Source: Comamonadaceae bacterium
GTDB lineage: Bacteria > Pseudomonadota > Gammaproteobacteria > Burkholderiales > Burkholderiaceae_C
Assembly (NCBI GenBank): GCA_947460165.1
Contig: CANHKH010000042.1
Coordinates: 1-14,172, forward strand
Direction: 5' to 3'
DNA length: 14,172 bases
The position numbers and the translations under genes are program-made. The notes beneath the pieces are model-generated. The model was given only the letters and a program-made list of their open reading frames with translations, was not told where the DNA came from and did not search any database. Position 1 is the first letter of the stretch, and every line of letters begins with the position of its first letter. Below are positions 1 through 7,743 of this stretch, piece after piece.

Positions 1-738
1 GGCCTGCTTGCCCAGGTAGAACTCCTGGATGTCTTCATTGGCGCGCAGCTCGGCGGCGCTGCCCTCGAGCACCACGCGGCCGTTTTCCAAGATGTAACCG
101 TGGTCGGCAATGTCCAGCGCCGCCTGGGCATGTTGCTCGACGATCAGCAGGGACACGCCCTCGGCGCGCAGCCGGGCCAGCAGCTCAAAAATCTCGCTGA
201 CCATGCGCGGGGCCAGGCCCAGTGAGGGCTCGTCAATCATCAAGAGCTTGGGCTGGGCCATCATGGCGCGGCCTATCAGCAGCAGCTGTTGCTCACCGCC
301 CGAGAGGTAGCCGGCGGTGCGCGTGCGCAGCTCGGCCAGGCGCGGGATCAGGCCGTAGATGCGTTCGAGCCCCTGCTTGACCTCGGCCATGCCGGGCAGC
401 TTGTGGCCGCCCACCACCAGGTTTTGCTCGGCCGTCATGTGGCGCAGCACCTTGCGGCCCTCGACCACGTGCACCACGCCCTGGGCCACCATCTGGTCGG
501 CTGGTCGGCCCGTGATGTCCTGGCCCAGCAAGTGCACCTGCCCCGAGGCCACCCGGCCCTCGTCCACCGCCAGCATGCCCGAGATGGTCTTGAGCGTGGT
601 GCTCTTGCCCGCCCCGTTGGGACCCAGCAGCACCGTGCACCCCCCCGAGGCCACCTCCAGCGTGATGCCTTTCAATGAAAGGATCACGTCGGCGTAGAGC
701 ACCTCGACGTTGTTCAGGGCGATCAGGGCTTGGCTCAC
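1..738 (-). CDS. livF: LivF-type ABC transporter ATP-binding protein (partial, runs off left edge)
   Basis: This is the cytoplasmic ATPase of a branched-chain-amino-acid-type (HAAT) ABC importer. It should pair with the LivG-type ATPase at 5910-6692. Read from the GTG at 738, 246 codons are visible and the reading frame is still open at base 1. Visible motifs are Walker A (GPNGAGKST, residues 39-47), the ABC signature LSGGE (145-149), Walker B with the catalytic Glu (LLMIDEP, 165-171) and the H-loop His203. The N-terminus MSQALIALNNVEVLY is typical of LivF. GTG is chosen because no ATG lies between it and the stop of the binding-protein gene 16 bases upstream. An in-frame CTG at 744 is a weaker option. 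Family identity is firm. The ligand is inferred from context to be a carboxylic acid rather than leucine, because an acyl-CoA ligase and beta-oxidation genes lie in the same operon. Confidence 0.93.
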   Translation of the reverse strand, partial: MSQALIALNNVEVLYADVILSLKGITLEVASGGCTVLLGPNGAGKSTTLKTISGMLAVDEGRVASGQVHLLGQDITGRPADQMVAQGVVHVVEGRKVLRHMTAEQNLVVGGHKLPGMAEVKQGLERIYGLIPRLAELRTRTAGYLSGGEQQLLLIGRAMMAQPKLLMIDEPSLGLAPRMVSEIFELLARLRAEGVSLLIVEQHAQAALDIADHGYILENGRVVLEGSAAELRANEDIQEFYLGKQA

Positions 739-754
739 GCTCAGGCTCTCGGCT

Positions 755-1987
755 TTACCACTTGACCAGCTTGGGCACTGGGGCGTTTCTGGCCACGGAG
801 GTCAGCTTGCCGCCCACCACCTGGCCGATGTTCACGCGCGGATCACCGGTGGGGAAGGGCGCCTCGGTGGAGTAGTCGATGTCGCCGCCCACAAAGCCGA
901 AGAAGTCTTTGCCGGGGAAGTTGGTGTCCAGCAAGACCTTGTGCAGCAACTCGCCGGTCAGCTTGTCGCCGCCGTGCTTGCGGGCGGCCGCTTCCACTGC
1001 GCGCACCATCACCAGGGACTGGCTGATGCCAATGGTGCTGAGCGGGTGCCAGGGCGCTTTCATGCCGTATTTGGTGGTCAGCAGGTCAAAAAAGCGCTTT
1101 GCCTCGGAGTCTTCGTCGCTGGCAATCACACCCGAGTGCACCTCGTAGTCGCCGTTCATGGCCTCCATGCTGCCCACCAGCTTTTGAATCATGGACGGTG
1201 AGTTGTGCACGCTCAGCGCAATGGGCACGTTCTTGCCGAGAGCCTGCATGGCGCGCCGCACGGCCACCGCCTGCTGGATGTTGGTGGGCACCAAAATAAG
1301 CTCAGCACCGGCGTTGAGCACGCGGCGCAGCTGCAGCGTCACATCGGCGGGCTGGGGCTCCACATAGACCATCTCGACCATGTTGATCATGGCCGGGTTG
1401 GCCTTGGCGTAAGCCTGCATGCCTTTGCCCAGGTCGGCAAAGGTGGGCGAGGCTTCGGTGGTGAACATGGCCACCTTCACGGGGCGGTTGCCACCGGCCT
1501 TGTTTTTCTGGAACCACTCCACAAAGCCGGCGAACTCGTGCACAAAAGTGGGCCGGGTCGACATCACCCACTGGTTGTTGCGCCAGCTAAAGCCGGTGGC
1601 GGCCGAGCCCAAGATCATGGGCACCTTGTCGGTGGGCAGGCGCTGCTGCAGGGCCGACACGTCGGGGCCGCCCAGCGACAGGCCAATCAGGGGCTTGGTG
1701 GCCAGCACGCCCGGCCACAGGCTGGCGGTCTGGGCCGTGTCGTAGCGGGTGTCGTAGCTCTTGAGTTCGAGCTTGACGCCCAGCTTGGCGCCGACTTCGG
1801 CATTCCACCAATTGACCACGCCTTCGCGGGCCGGGCTGACCATGGGCATGATGGCGGCAAAGGGTCCCGAAAAATCCGCCAGCGCGGGGACCTGGTACAC
1901 GGTCTGCGCATGGGCGGGGCTCAGGGCTGAGGCGGCCATGGCCGCCAGGACAGTGGCTTGGGCTGCCCACGATTGGATGGTCTTCAT
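755..1987 (-). CDS. ABC transporter periplasmic substrate-binding protein (Peripla_BP_6 / LivK-like)
   Basis: This 410-residue protein is the extracytoplasmic receptor of the importer. Residues 1-27 form a Sec signal peptide: Lys2, a hydrophobic Ala-rich stretch, and an AHA|Q cleavage site. The mature part has the LivK/AmiC-like layout, opening with VYQVPALADFSGPFAAIMP and followed by alternating alpha/beta segments of a two-lobed periplasmic binding protein. The ATG at 1987 has a strong Shine-Dalgarno site, AGGAGA, seven bases upstream (plus-strand bases 1995-2000). The gene lies 41 bases after livM, with a terminator-like hairpin in that gap, and 16 bases before livF. It is somewhat longer than typical LivK (about 370 residues), as are many family members linked to aromatic or fatty-acid operons. 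The ligand cannot be read from the sequence. I infer the carboxylate that the neighbouring ligase activates. Confidence 0.9.
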   Translation of the reverse strand: MKTIQSWAAQATVLAAMAASALSPAHAQTVYQVPALADFSGPFAAIMPMVSPAREGVVNWWNAEVGAKLGVKLELKSYDTRYDTAQTASLWPGVLATKPLIGLSLGGPDVSALQQRLPTDKVPMILGSAATGFSWRNNQWVMSTRPTFVHEFAGFVEWFQKNKAGGNRPVKVAMFTTEASPTFADLGKGMQAYAKANPAMINMVEMVYVEPQPADVTLQLRRVLNAGAELILVPTNIQQAVAVRRAMQALGKNVPIALSVHNSPSMIQKLVGSMEAMNGDYEVHSGVIASDEDSEAKRFFDLLTTKYGMKAPWHPLSTIGISQSLVMVRAVEAAARKHGGDKLTGELLHKVLLDTNFPGKDFFGFVGGDIDYSTEAPFPTGDPRVNIGQVVGGKLTSVARNAPVPKLVKW

Positions 1988-2005
1988 GTCGTTGTCTCCT
2001 GGTTG

Positions 2006-2028
2006 AAAAAAAGGCCGCCCCCTGGCGG
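2006..2028 (-). terminator. Terminator-like hairpin between livM and the binding-protein gene
   Basis: Read on the minus strand, the bases directly after the livM stop codon form CCGCC-AGGG-GGCGG (plus bases 2015-2028): a five-pair G/C-only stem with a four-base loop. CC and then seven T's (2012-2006) follow. This is the layout of an intrinsic terminator, though the stem is short. It lies inside the operon, just before the Shine-Dalgarno site of the binding-protein gene, so it may cause partial termination, mark a processed and stabilised 3' end, or separate two transcription units. Confidence 0.55.
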
Positions 2029-3078
2029 TCAGTACGGAAAAGGCCAGAGCCGATAGGCTTTTTTGGTGATTTGCACACGGTGCATCACGCCCTTGGGCTC
2101 AAAAAGTAAAAACAAAATGATCACGGTGCCCAGCAGCACGTTCATGGCCGCGAACACAAAGTCTTGGCCCACGGCGGGCACCCATTGCACAAAGCTGGGC
2201 CCCAGGCTGGTGACCCCTTCGCGCGCCAACTGGATCATGGCGGTGCCCACCAGCGCCCCGACGATGGAGCCCAGGCCGCCCACAATGACCATGGCGATCA
2301 TCCAAATGGCGTTGAACAGCGTGAACTGCTCCACCGACACATGGCGCAGCGCCACCACCCACAGCCCGCCCGCCACACCGGCGTAAAACGAGCTCACCAA
2401 AAAGGCGCGGGCCTTGGTGGCGGCCACCGGAATGCCCATCATGCCGGCGGCCACATCGTCGTCGCGCACGGCCTCAAAGCTGCGGCCATGGCGCGAGCGC
2501 ACGATGCCCAAGGCCCCCAGCGTCATGACAATCAGCACGGCATAGGAAAACCAGTAAATGGCCCGGTCGCTGCCCAGGCTCAGGCCCATCACGGTGACGG
2601 CTTCGACATGCAGGCCGCCCGCGCCGCCCAGCCAGCGTTGCGGCAGGTTGAGCACCAGAAAGTGAAACAGCGCTTGCGCCGCAATGGTGGTGAGCGCCAG
2701 GTAAAAGCCCTTGATGCGGGCCGCCGTCAGGCCGAACAGCACCCCGAACAAGGCCGCACCCATGCCGCCTATGAGCAAGGCGGCCAGCGCATCCCAGCCG
2801 GCGGACATGGCCAGCGCCGCGCCATAGGCGCCCACCCCCATGAAGGCCGACTGCCCCAGGTTGATCTGCCCGGCGTAGCCCGTGCAAATTTGCAGGCCGA
2901 TGACCGCCACAGCGGTGATGAAGGTGGTGTAGCCAATGCTCACCCAGCGCTCGGACCCCCACCAGGGCAAGGTGGCCAGGGCCAGCAGCAGCGCCAACAG
3001 GCAGGCCCATTGCGCCCGCGTGCGCACCAGCGAGCGCTCGCCCCCATAGTGGGTGAAAAAAGTGCCGGACGGGTCCAT
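2029..3078 (-). CDS. livM: LivM-type ABC transporter permease
   Basis: This is an inner-membrane permease of the HAAT importer, 349 residues from the ATG at 3078, and should form the channel with LivH. A short cytoplasmic N-terminus is followed by many hydrophobic segments. The family's conserved stretch (TGYAGQINLGQSAFMGVGAY) is at about residues 66-85, and the EAA-type cytoplasmic loop region (FEAVRDDDVAAGMMGI) lies past mid-protein. The ATG at 3078 is preferred: its A is shared with the livH stop (TGATG), and a GGAG lies eight bases upstream. A GTG at 3081, overlapping livH by four bases, is also possible and would give 350 residues. The protein ends FPY just before a terminator-like hairpin. 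Family and role are clear; the transported substrate is inferred only from the operon. Confidence 0.93.
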   Translation of the reverse strand: MDPSGTFFTHYGGERSLVRTRAQWACLLALLLALATLPWWGSERWVSIGYTTFITAVAVIGLQICTGYAGQINLGQSAFMGVGAYGAALAMSAGWDALAALLIGGMGAALFGVLFGLTAARIKGFYLALTTIAAQALFHFLVLNLPQRWLGGAGGLHVEAVTVMGLSLGSDRAIYWFSYAVLIVMTLGALGIVRSRHGRSFEAVRDDDVAAGMMGIPVAATKARAFLVSSFYAGVAGGLWVVALRHVSVEQFTLFNAIWMIAMVIVGGLGSIVGALVGTAMIQLAREGVTSLGPSFVQWVPAVGQDFVFAAMNVLLGTVIILFLLFEPKGVMHRVQITKKAYRLWPFPY

Positions 3079-3962
3079 CACACACGCTCCACATGGCGCC
3101 AGCCGAACAAGCCGGTGGGGCGCACCAGCAAAATCAGCAGCATGAACACAAAGGGCACGATGGAGGAGGCCGCGCCCCCTATCACCGGGTCCACGTAAGC
3201 GGCCACCAGGGCCTGCACAATGCCCACGATGGCGCCGGCCAGGATCAGCCCGCCAATGGACTCCAGGCCGGCCAAGAGCGCCACTGGCAGCGAGGCCAGC
3301 GCCACGTCAGCGGTCTGCACCGTGATGGAGCGGCCACTGAGCAGCACCATGGCGCCGGCGGTGGCGATCACCGAGCCCATCATCCAGGCCAGCGTGACCG
3401 CGCGCTTGACCGAAATCCCCAGTGAAATCGCGATATTGGGCTCCTCGGCCACGGCCGTGAGTGTGAGACCCATGCGGGTGCGGTTGAAGAACCAGGACAT
3501 GGCCAGCGTCACCACCAGCGTGAGCGCCGCGCCTATCACCAAGTTGGAGGGAAAGATCATCTCGCCCACGATCAGCGGCGCCGGTGGCAGCAGCACGGGA
3601 AAGGAGCGGTCGGCCGCGCCCCAGACCACCAGCACCACGCCGCGGATCAGGATCACCAGGCCTATGGTCACCATCACCATGGAAAACACCGACTCGCCCA
3701 CCAGGCGCTCAAAGAACAGGCGCTCGATCAGCCAGCCGTAGGCGATGGCGCAAACAAAGGCCAACGGAATGGCCAGCCACAGCGGCAAGTTGGCCCCCAC
3801 GGTGAGCGTCCAGACGGCGTAGGCGCCCAGCATCATCAACTCGCCTTGCGCAAAGTTAAAGACCTTGCTGGCCCGGTAAATCACCATGAAGCCCAGGGCC
3901 AGCAGGGCGTAGATCTGGCCTTGCAAAAAGCCGTTGATCAGGTAGTTGAAAAAATCGATCAT
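3078..3962 (-). CDS. livH: LivH-type ABC transporter permease
   Basis: This 294-residue inner-membrane protein is the second permease subunit of the importer. It is nearly all hydrophobic helices. The LivH hallmark, a short membrane segment followed by VFNFAQGELMMLGAY, is at residues 34-48, and an EAA-like loop (AVAEEPNIAISLGI) is near the middle. The start is the ATG at 3962, four bases after the stop of the acyl-CoA ligase; its stop shares a base with the livM start, so translation is probably coupled on both sides. Length is normal for the family (about 290-310). Nothing in the sequence shows ligand specificity. Confidence 0.93.
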   Translation of the reverse strand: MIDFFNYLINGFLQGQIYALLALGFMVIYRASKVFNFAQGELMMLGAYAVWTLTVGANLPLWLAIPLAFVCAIAYGWLIERLFFERLVGESVFSMVMVTIGLVILIRGVVLVVWGAADRSFPVLLPPAPLIVGEMIFPSNLVIGAALTLVVTLAMSWFFNRTRMGLTLTAVAEEPNIAISLGISVKRAVTLAWMMGSVIATAGAMVLLSGRSITVQTADVALASLPVALLAGLESIGGLILAGAIVGIVQALVAAYVDPVIGGAASSIVPFVFMLLILLVRPTGLFGWRHVERV

Positions 3963-3966
3963 GGGC

Positions 3967-5913
3967 TCACACCTTCTGGGGGCTGGCAGCCGGCACGCGG
4001 CCTGTGCGCACGTCGGCGCGCAGCACGCCAGCGCGCCCGTCTTGGTAGCGCACGGGAATCTCTATGGCCGTGCCGTCTTGGTCGGCGTACATGGCCTCGA
4101 TCAGCACGCCGTAGCGCTCGGCAATGAAGTCGCGCTTGAGCTTGCGGGTGCGTGTGAGTTCGCCCTCGTCGGCGTCCAACTCCTTGGGCAGGTTCACAAA
4201 GTGCGACAGCCGCGCCGGCTCGGGCAGGGCCTGGTTGACCTGGGCAATCTCGTGCGCCACCTGGGCCAGCACCTCGGGGCGCTGCGACAGGTCGGTGAAG
4301 GTGGTGAAAGACACGCCCTGGCGCTCGGCCCAGCGGCCAAACACATCGCCGTCGATGTTGACCAGCGCCGTCACCCGCTCGCGCGTGGGGTCGCCCACCA
4401 CCATGACCTCGCGGATATAGGGCGAAAAGCGCAGCCGCACCTCAATGAACTGCTTGGAAAACACATGGCCGCCCTGGAGGCGGCTCATGTGCTCGACGCG
4501 GTCGTAGTAAATCAGCTCGGTGCTGCTGGGCCCCTGGCCCACGGCGTCGCCGGTCTGGAACCAATCGCCCTTCATTTTTTCAGCGCTCTTGTCGGGCTTG
4601 CCCCAGTAACCGGCAAAACCCGCGCCGCCACCCACCTCCAGGCCGCCGGCTTCGCCCAGCCGCCACTGCAGGGCGGGCGCCCAGGGGCTGGGCAAAAGCA
4701 CCAGCTGGCCTATGGTTTCGGCATTGACCTGGCCGCCTTGGTGCACGGTGATCAGGCCAAATTCGCTGCAGCCGTAAACATTGCGCAGCATCACGCCCAT
4801 GGCGGCAAAGAGGCGAAAAATGTCGGGCGCCACTGCGGCGCCGCCGGTGAACGCAATCCTTGCGCGCTTGAGTCCGAGCTGCTCGCGCAGCGGGCGCAGC
4901 ACCAGCGCATCGGCCAGCGGCAGCAGGGCGCGCACCCACCAGTCGCGGGTGCGGGTGTCCATGGCGTCGGCGCGCGCCAGGCGGCCTATGCGCAGGCCCC
5001 AGTCCACCAGTTGTTGCCGCCAAGCCGGCGCGTCCAGCATGCGGGCATGCACGCGCGCAGCCAGGCTCTCCCACTGGCGCGGGCCGAAAAAGACCATCTC
5101 GCAGGCCAATTCGCGGATGGCCTCCTGAATCTGGTCGGGGCGCTCGGCAAAGCTCACGCGCATGGGGCATATCAGCCCCAGTGTCACGCCCACCCATTGC
5201 TCGGTGGCCCAGGACAGGGGGATGTAAGACAGGTATTCGCAACCTGGCTTTGGCTGCACCGTCTGCCCAATGAGTTCGGCGTTGTGCAGCAAAGAGCCAT
5301 GGGTGGTGATCACGCCCTTGGGCGCGCCTGTGGTGCCCGAGGTGTAGAGCAGCAAGGCGATGTCCTGGCTTTGGCCTTGCGCCACCACCTGCTCGAACCA
5401 GGCGGCGTCTTGCGCTTGCACGGGCTGGGCCGCCCTGAAGCTGTTCCAGCCCAGCAGGCCCTCATGGCGGTAGGACCACAGCCCCCCCGACTCCCACCAC
5501 ACCACGGTGTGCAGCTCGGGGTGCTTGGCCATCAGGGGCAGCACTTTGTCGACCTGTTCCTGGTCTTCGGCAAACACGCACACCGCCTGCGCGTCTTGCA
5601 GCACGTAGTCCACCTCGGCCTGCGCGGCGTCGGGGTAGAGTGCCACCACCTTGGCGCCCAGGGCCATGGCGGCCCACTCGGCCCAGTAGAGCTCGGGCCG
5701 GTTTTCGCTGAGCAGCACCACGGTTTGGCCGCGCTGCACGCCGCGTGCACGCAGCCCCAGGGCCAGGGCGCGCACCTCGTCGCGCACCTGGGCCCAGCTC
5801 AATTCTTTCCACACGCCATCGCGTTTGTGCCGCTGCGCCACCTCGCCGGCCAAGCGGGCGGCGTTGTGCAACAGCCACTGGGGCAGGGTTTGCGGCAGGG
5901 CAGGCTGGCTCAT
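3967..5913 (-). CDS. Acyl-CoA synthetase (AMP-forming, long-chain/FAA1 type) embedded in the transporter operon
   Basis: This 648-residue cytoplasmic enzyme belongs to the ANL superfamily, which activates carboxylic acids to acyl-CoA through an acyl-adenylate. Visible motifs are the P-loop YTSGTTGAPKG (190-200), the adenine-binding YGCSEFG (380-386), TGD (454-456), the hinge-region DRVEH (471-475) and a Lys/Arg-rich C-terminal segment (TRTRKLKR, 587-594) of the kind seen in bubblegum-like long-chain ligases. The usual DRKK hinge is replaced by DRVEH, and the C-terminus carries about 50 residues (600-648) past the core domain. The gene lies between livG (ATGA overlap) and livH (four-base gap), a placement that suggests its substrate is what the importer delivers. 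Class is certain. Chain length and branching of the substrate are not readable, although the downstream racemase favours a methyl-branched acid. Confidence 0.92.
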   Translation of the reverse strand: MSQPALPQTLPQWLLHNAARLAGEVAQRHKRDGVWKELSWAQVRDEVRALALGLRARGVQRGQTVVLLSENRPELYWAEWAAMALGAKVVALYPDAAQAEVDYVLQDAQAVCVFAEDQEQVDKVLPLMAKHPELHTVVWWESGGLWSYRHEGLLGWNSFRAAQPVQAQDAAWFEQVVAQGQSQDIALLLYTSGTTGAPKGVITTHGSLLHNAELIGQTVQPKPGCEYLSYIPLSWATEQWVGVTLGLICPMRVSFAERPDQIQEAIRELACEMVFFGPRQWESLAARVHARMLDAPAWRQQLVDWGLRIGRLARADAMDTRTRDWWVRALLPLADALVLRPLREQLGLKRARIAFTGGAAVAPDIFRLFAAMGVMLRNVYGCSEFGLITVHQGGQVNAETIGQLVLLPSPWAPALQWRLGEAGGLEVGGGAGFAGYWGKPDKSAEKMKGDWFQTGDAVGQGPSSTELIYYDRVEHMSRLQGGHVFSKQFIEVRLRFSPYIREVMVVGDPTRERVTALVNIDGDVFGRWAERQGVSFTTFTDLSQRPEVLAQVAHEIAQVNQALPEPARLSHFVNLPKELDADEGELTRTRKLKRDFIAERYGVLIEAMYADQDGTAIEIPVRYQDGRAGVLRADVRTGRVPAASPQKV

Positions 5914-6692
5914 GCGTGCGCTCCCAGGTAGGCCGAGATCACCTTGTCATCTTGCTGCACCTGGTCGGGCGAGGCGTCGGCGATCTTGCGGCCAAAGTTC
6001 AGCACGATCACGCGGTCGGCAATGTCCATGACCACGCCCATGTCGTGCTCGACCAGCACCACCGGAATTTGGCGCGATTCGCGGATGTCCAGAATGAAGC
6101 GGGCCAGGTCTTCTTTTTCCTCGCCGTTCATGCCCGCCATGGGCTCGTCGAGCATCAACATGCGCGGCTCCATGGCCAGAGCCCGGCCCAGATCCACGCG
6201 CTTGCGCATGCCGTAGCCCAGGGTGCCCACGGGGTGGTGCCGCAGGTGTTCGAGCTCCAGGAAGTCCAAAATTTCTTCCGCCACCGCGCGGTGCGCGATT
6301 TCTTCCTGGTGGGTGAAGGGGTAGTAAAAGAAGGCGGCGGTCATGCTGCTCTTCATGTGCATGTAGCGGCCCACCAAGATGTTGTCGAGCACACTCATGT
6401 GCGGCAACAGGTGCGTGCCTTGGAAGGTGCGGGCCAGGCCCGCTTGGGCCACGCGGTGCACCGGCCAGCGGCTGATGTCTTGGCCGTTGAATCGCACACT
6501 GCCCTGGCTGGGCCTGTAAAAGCCAGAGAGCACATTGAGCAGCGAGCTCTTGCCCGCGCCGTTGGGGCCGATCAGCGCCACCAGCTCGTGGCCGATGTCC
6601 ACCGAAATGTCGGCCAGCGCGGTCACGCCGCCGAACTTCAAGGTCAGATCGCGCGCTTGCAAGAGCGGGGCGCCAGGCTCAGGTGCTGCCAT
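5910..6692 (-). CDS. livG: LivG-type ABC transporter ATP-binding protein
   Basis: This 260-residue cytoplasmic ATPase is the partner of LivF. Motifs are Walker A (GPNGAGKSS, 42-50), Q-loop Gln91, Walker B (MLMLDEP, 178-184, catalytic Glu183) and H-loop His216. The ABC signature is atypical: LGYGM at 158-162 instead of LSGGQ, so the Ser that contacts the gamma-phosphate and the Gln are both absent. From memory, related LivG proteins next to CoA ligases carry LPYGL here, so this looks like a subfamily trait rather than damage. The AGMNGEEKED segment after Walker B is also typical of that subfamily. The ATG at 6692 lies inside the last codons of the racemase gene (14-base overlap). The stop overlaps the ligase start as ATGA. 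One of the two ATP sites of a LivF/LivG dimer may therefore be weak. Confidence 0.93.
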   Translation of the reverse strand: MAAPEPGAPLLQARDLTLKFGGVTALADISVDIGHELVALIGPNGAGKSSLLNVLSGFYRPSQGSVRFNGQDISRWPVHRVAQAGLARTFQGTHLLPHMSVLDNILVGRYMHMKSSMTAAFFYYPFTHQEEIAHRAVAEEILDFLELEHLRHHPVGTLGYGMRKRVDLGRALAMEPRMLMLDEPMAGMNGEEKEDLARFILDIRESRQIPVVLVEHDMGVVMDIADRVIVLNFGRKIADASPDQVQQDDKVISAYLGAHA

Positions 6693-7743
6693 GCGTGGAC
6701 GCTCCCTGCAGGGGTGAAAAACGCGGCGCGGCCGTGCTTTGCAGCGCGCCGCTGGCGGTGGCCGTGAACATGCCGCGCGCCGCGTTGTGCGGGTGGCGGG
6801 CGGCTTCTTGCAGGCTCAGCACGGGGGCAAAGCACACATCGCTGCCTTCGAGCAAATCGCACCAGTGCTGGCGCGGCTGGCTCAAGAAAATACCAGTCAG
6901 GCGCGCCTTGAGGGCGGGCCAGTGGCGCGCATCGTACTGCTGGGCCGCGTTCACATCGGTCAGGCCCAGCTTGTGCAGCAGCAGGGCGTAGAACTTGGGT
7001 TCGAGCGCGCCCAAGGTGATGCACTGGCCATCGGCGCAGCGGTACACATCATAAAAAGGCGAGTCGTGAAAAGCGCTGGGCTGGGCGGTGCCCAACTGGC
7101 CGTTGCCCTGTATCCAATGCGCCAGGCCGCCCAGCATGGTGGCAATGTCCACGATGGCGGCGTCAACCACCCGGCCCGGGCCGCCGCTGCGCACCGCCAG
7201 CAGCGCGCAGACCATGCCAAAGGCCAGGCCCAGCGCGCCGCTGGCGTCGCCCACCACGGTGGGTGGCACGATGGGACGCTCGCCCCTGTGGGCCGACAGC
7301 GCCAGCAGGCCGGTGAGCGCCACGTAATTGAGGTCGTGACCGGCGGCCTGGGCCAAAGGCCCACTTTGGCCCCAGCCGGTGATGCGGCCGTAGACCAGGC
7401 GCGGGTTGAGCGCTGCGCAGTCCGCAGGGCCTAAGCCCAGGCGCTCCATCACGCCGGGGCGGTTGCCTTCGATCAGCGCATCGGCCTGGGCCAGCAGCGC
7501 CAGCGCCTGCTCGCGGGCTTCGGCTTGCTTGAGGTCCAGTGGCAGCACCGCCTTGCCGCGCCGCAGTGGGTTGTCGTCGCTGCCGCCGAGTTGGGCCTGG
7601 ACCTCGCCCACGCCGAGGCGGGTGATGACGGTCACTTGGGCGCCCATGTCGGCCAGCATGCGGCCGGCCAAGGGCCCAGGCCCTATGCCTTCGAACTCGA
7701 TGACATGCACACCGGCCAGCGGGGCGCCCAGGGCCTGTGTCAT
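6679..7743 (-). CDS. Alpha-methylacyl-CoA racemase (CaiB/BaiF family, AMACR/MCR-like)
   Basis: This 354-residue protein belongs to the family III CoA-transferase (CaiB/BaiF) fold. It reads as a racemase that interconverts (2R)- and (2S)-2-methylacyl-CoA so that oxidation can proceed. The N-terminal EGIGPGPLAGRMLADMGA segment (18-35) matches the AMACR form. The residues I recall as catalytic in the Mycobacterium tuberculosis MCR (His126, Asp156, Glu241) have counterparts here: His136 (AGHDLNY), Asp166 (VVGDASG) and Glu248 (GALEPKFYA). The start is the ATG at 7743, which overlaps the acyl-CoA dehydrogenase stop as ATGA. The open frame continues upstream to 8019, but that part lies inside the dehydrogenase gene and lacks family similarity. 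Length fits MCR (about 360). A CoA transferase is the alternative, but the His and Glu favour the racemase. Confidence 0.88.
   Translation of the reverse strand: MTQALGAPLAGVHVIEFEGIGPGPLAGRMLADMGAQVTVITRLGVGEVQAQLGGSDDNPLRRGKAVLPLDLKQAEAREQALALLAQADALIEGNRPGVMERLGLGPADCAALNPRLVYGRITGWGQSGPLAQAAGHDLNYVALTGLLALSAHRGERPIVPPTVVGDASGALGLAFGMVCALLAVRSGGPGRVVDAAIVDIATMLGGLAHWIQGNGQLGTAQPSAFHDSPFYDVYRCADGQCITLGALEPKFYALLLHKLGLTDVNAAQQYDARHWPALKARLTGIFLSQPRQHWCDLLEGSDVCFAPVLSLQEAARHPHNAARGMFTATASGALQSTAAPRFSPLQGASTHGST

Noticed and set aside
2164..3198. 344-codon open frame on the plus strand opposite livM
   Set aside because: Extremely His/Gln/Gly-rich with no fold-like pattern. LivM is clear on the other strand.
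3946..5931. 661-codon open frame on the plus strand opposite the acyl-CoA ligase
   Set aside because: It is rich in His, Gly, Ala and Gln with no domain. It is the antisense shadow of a high-G+C gene whose minus-strand protein has every ligase motif.
1..6692. Reading the transporter as a leucine/isoleucine/valine importer
   Set aside because: The liv-type names reflect family only. An acyl-CoA ligase inside the transporter genes and a beta-oxidation set in the same operon make an amino-acid substrate unlikely, though it is not excluded.
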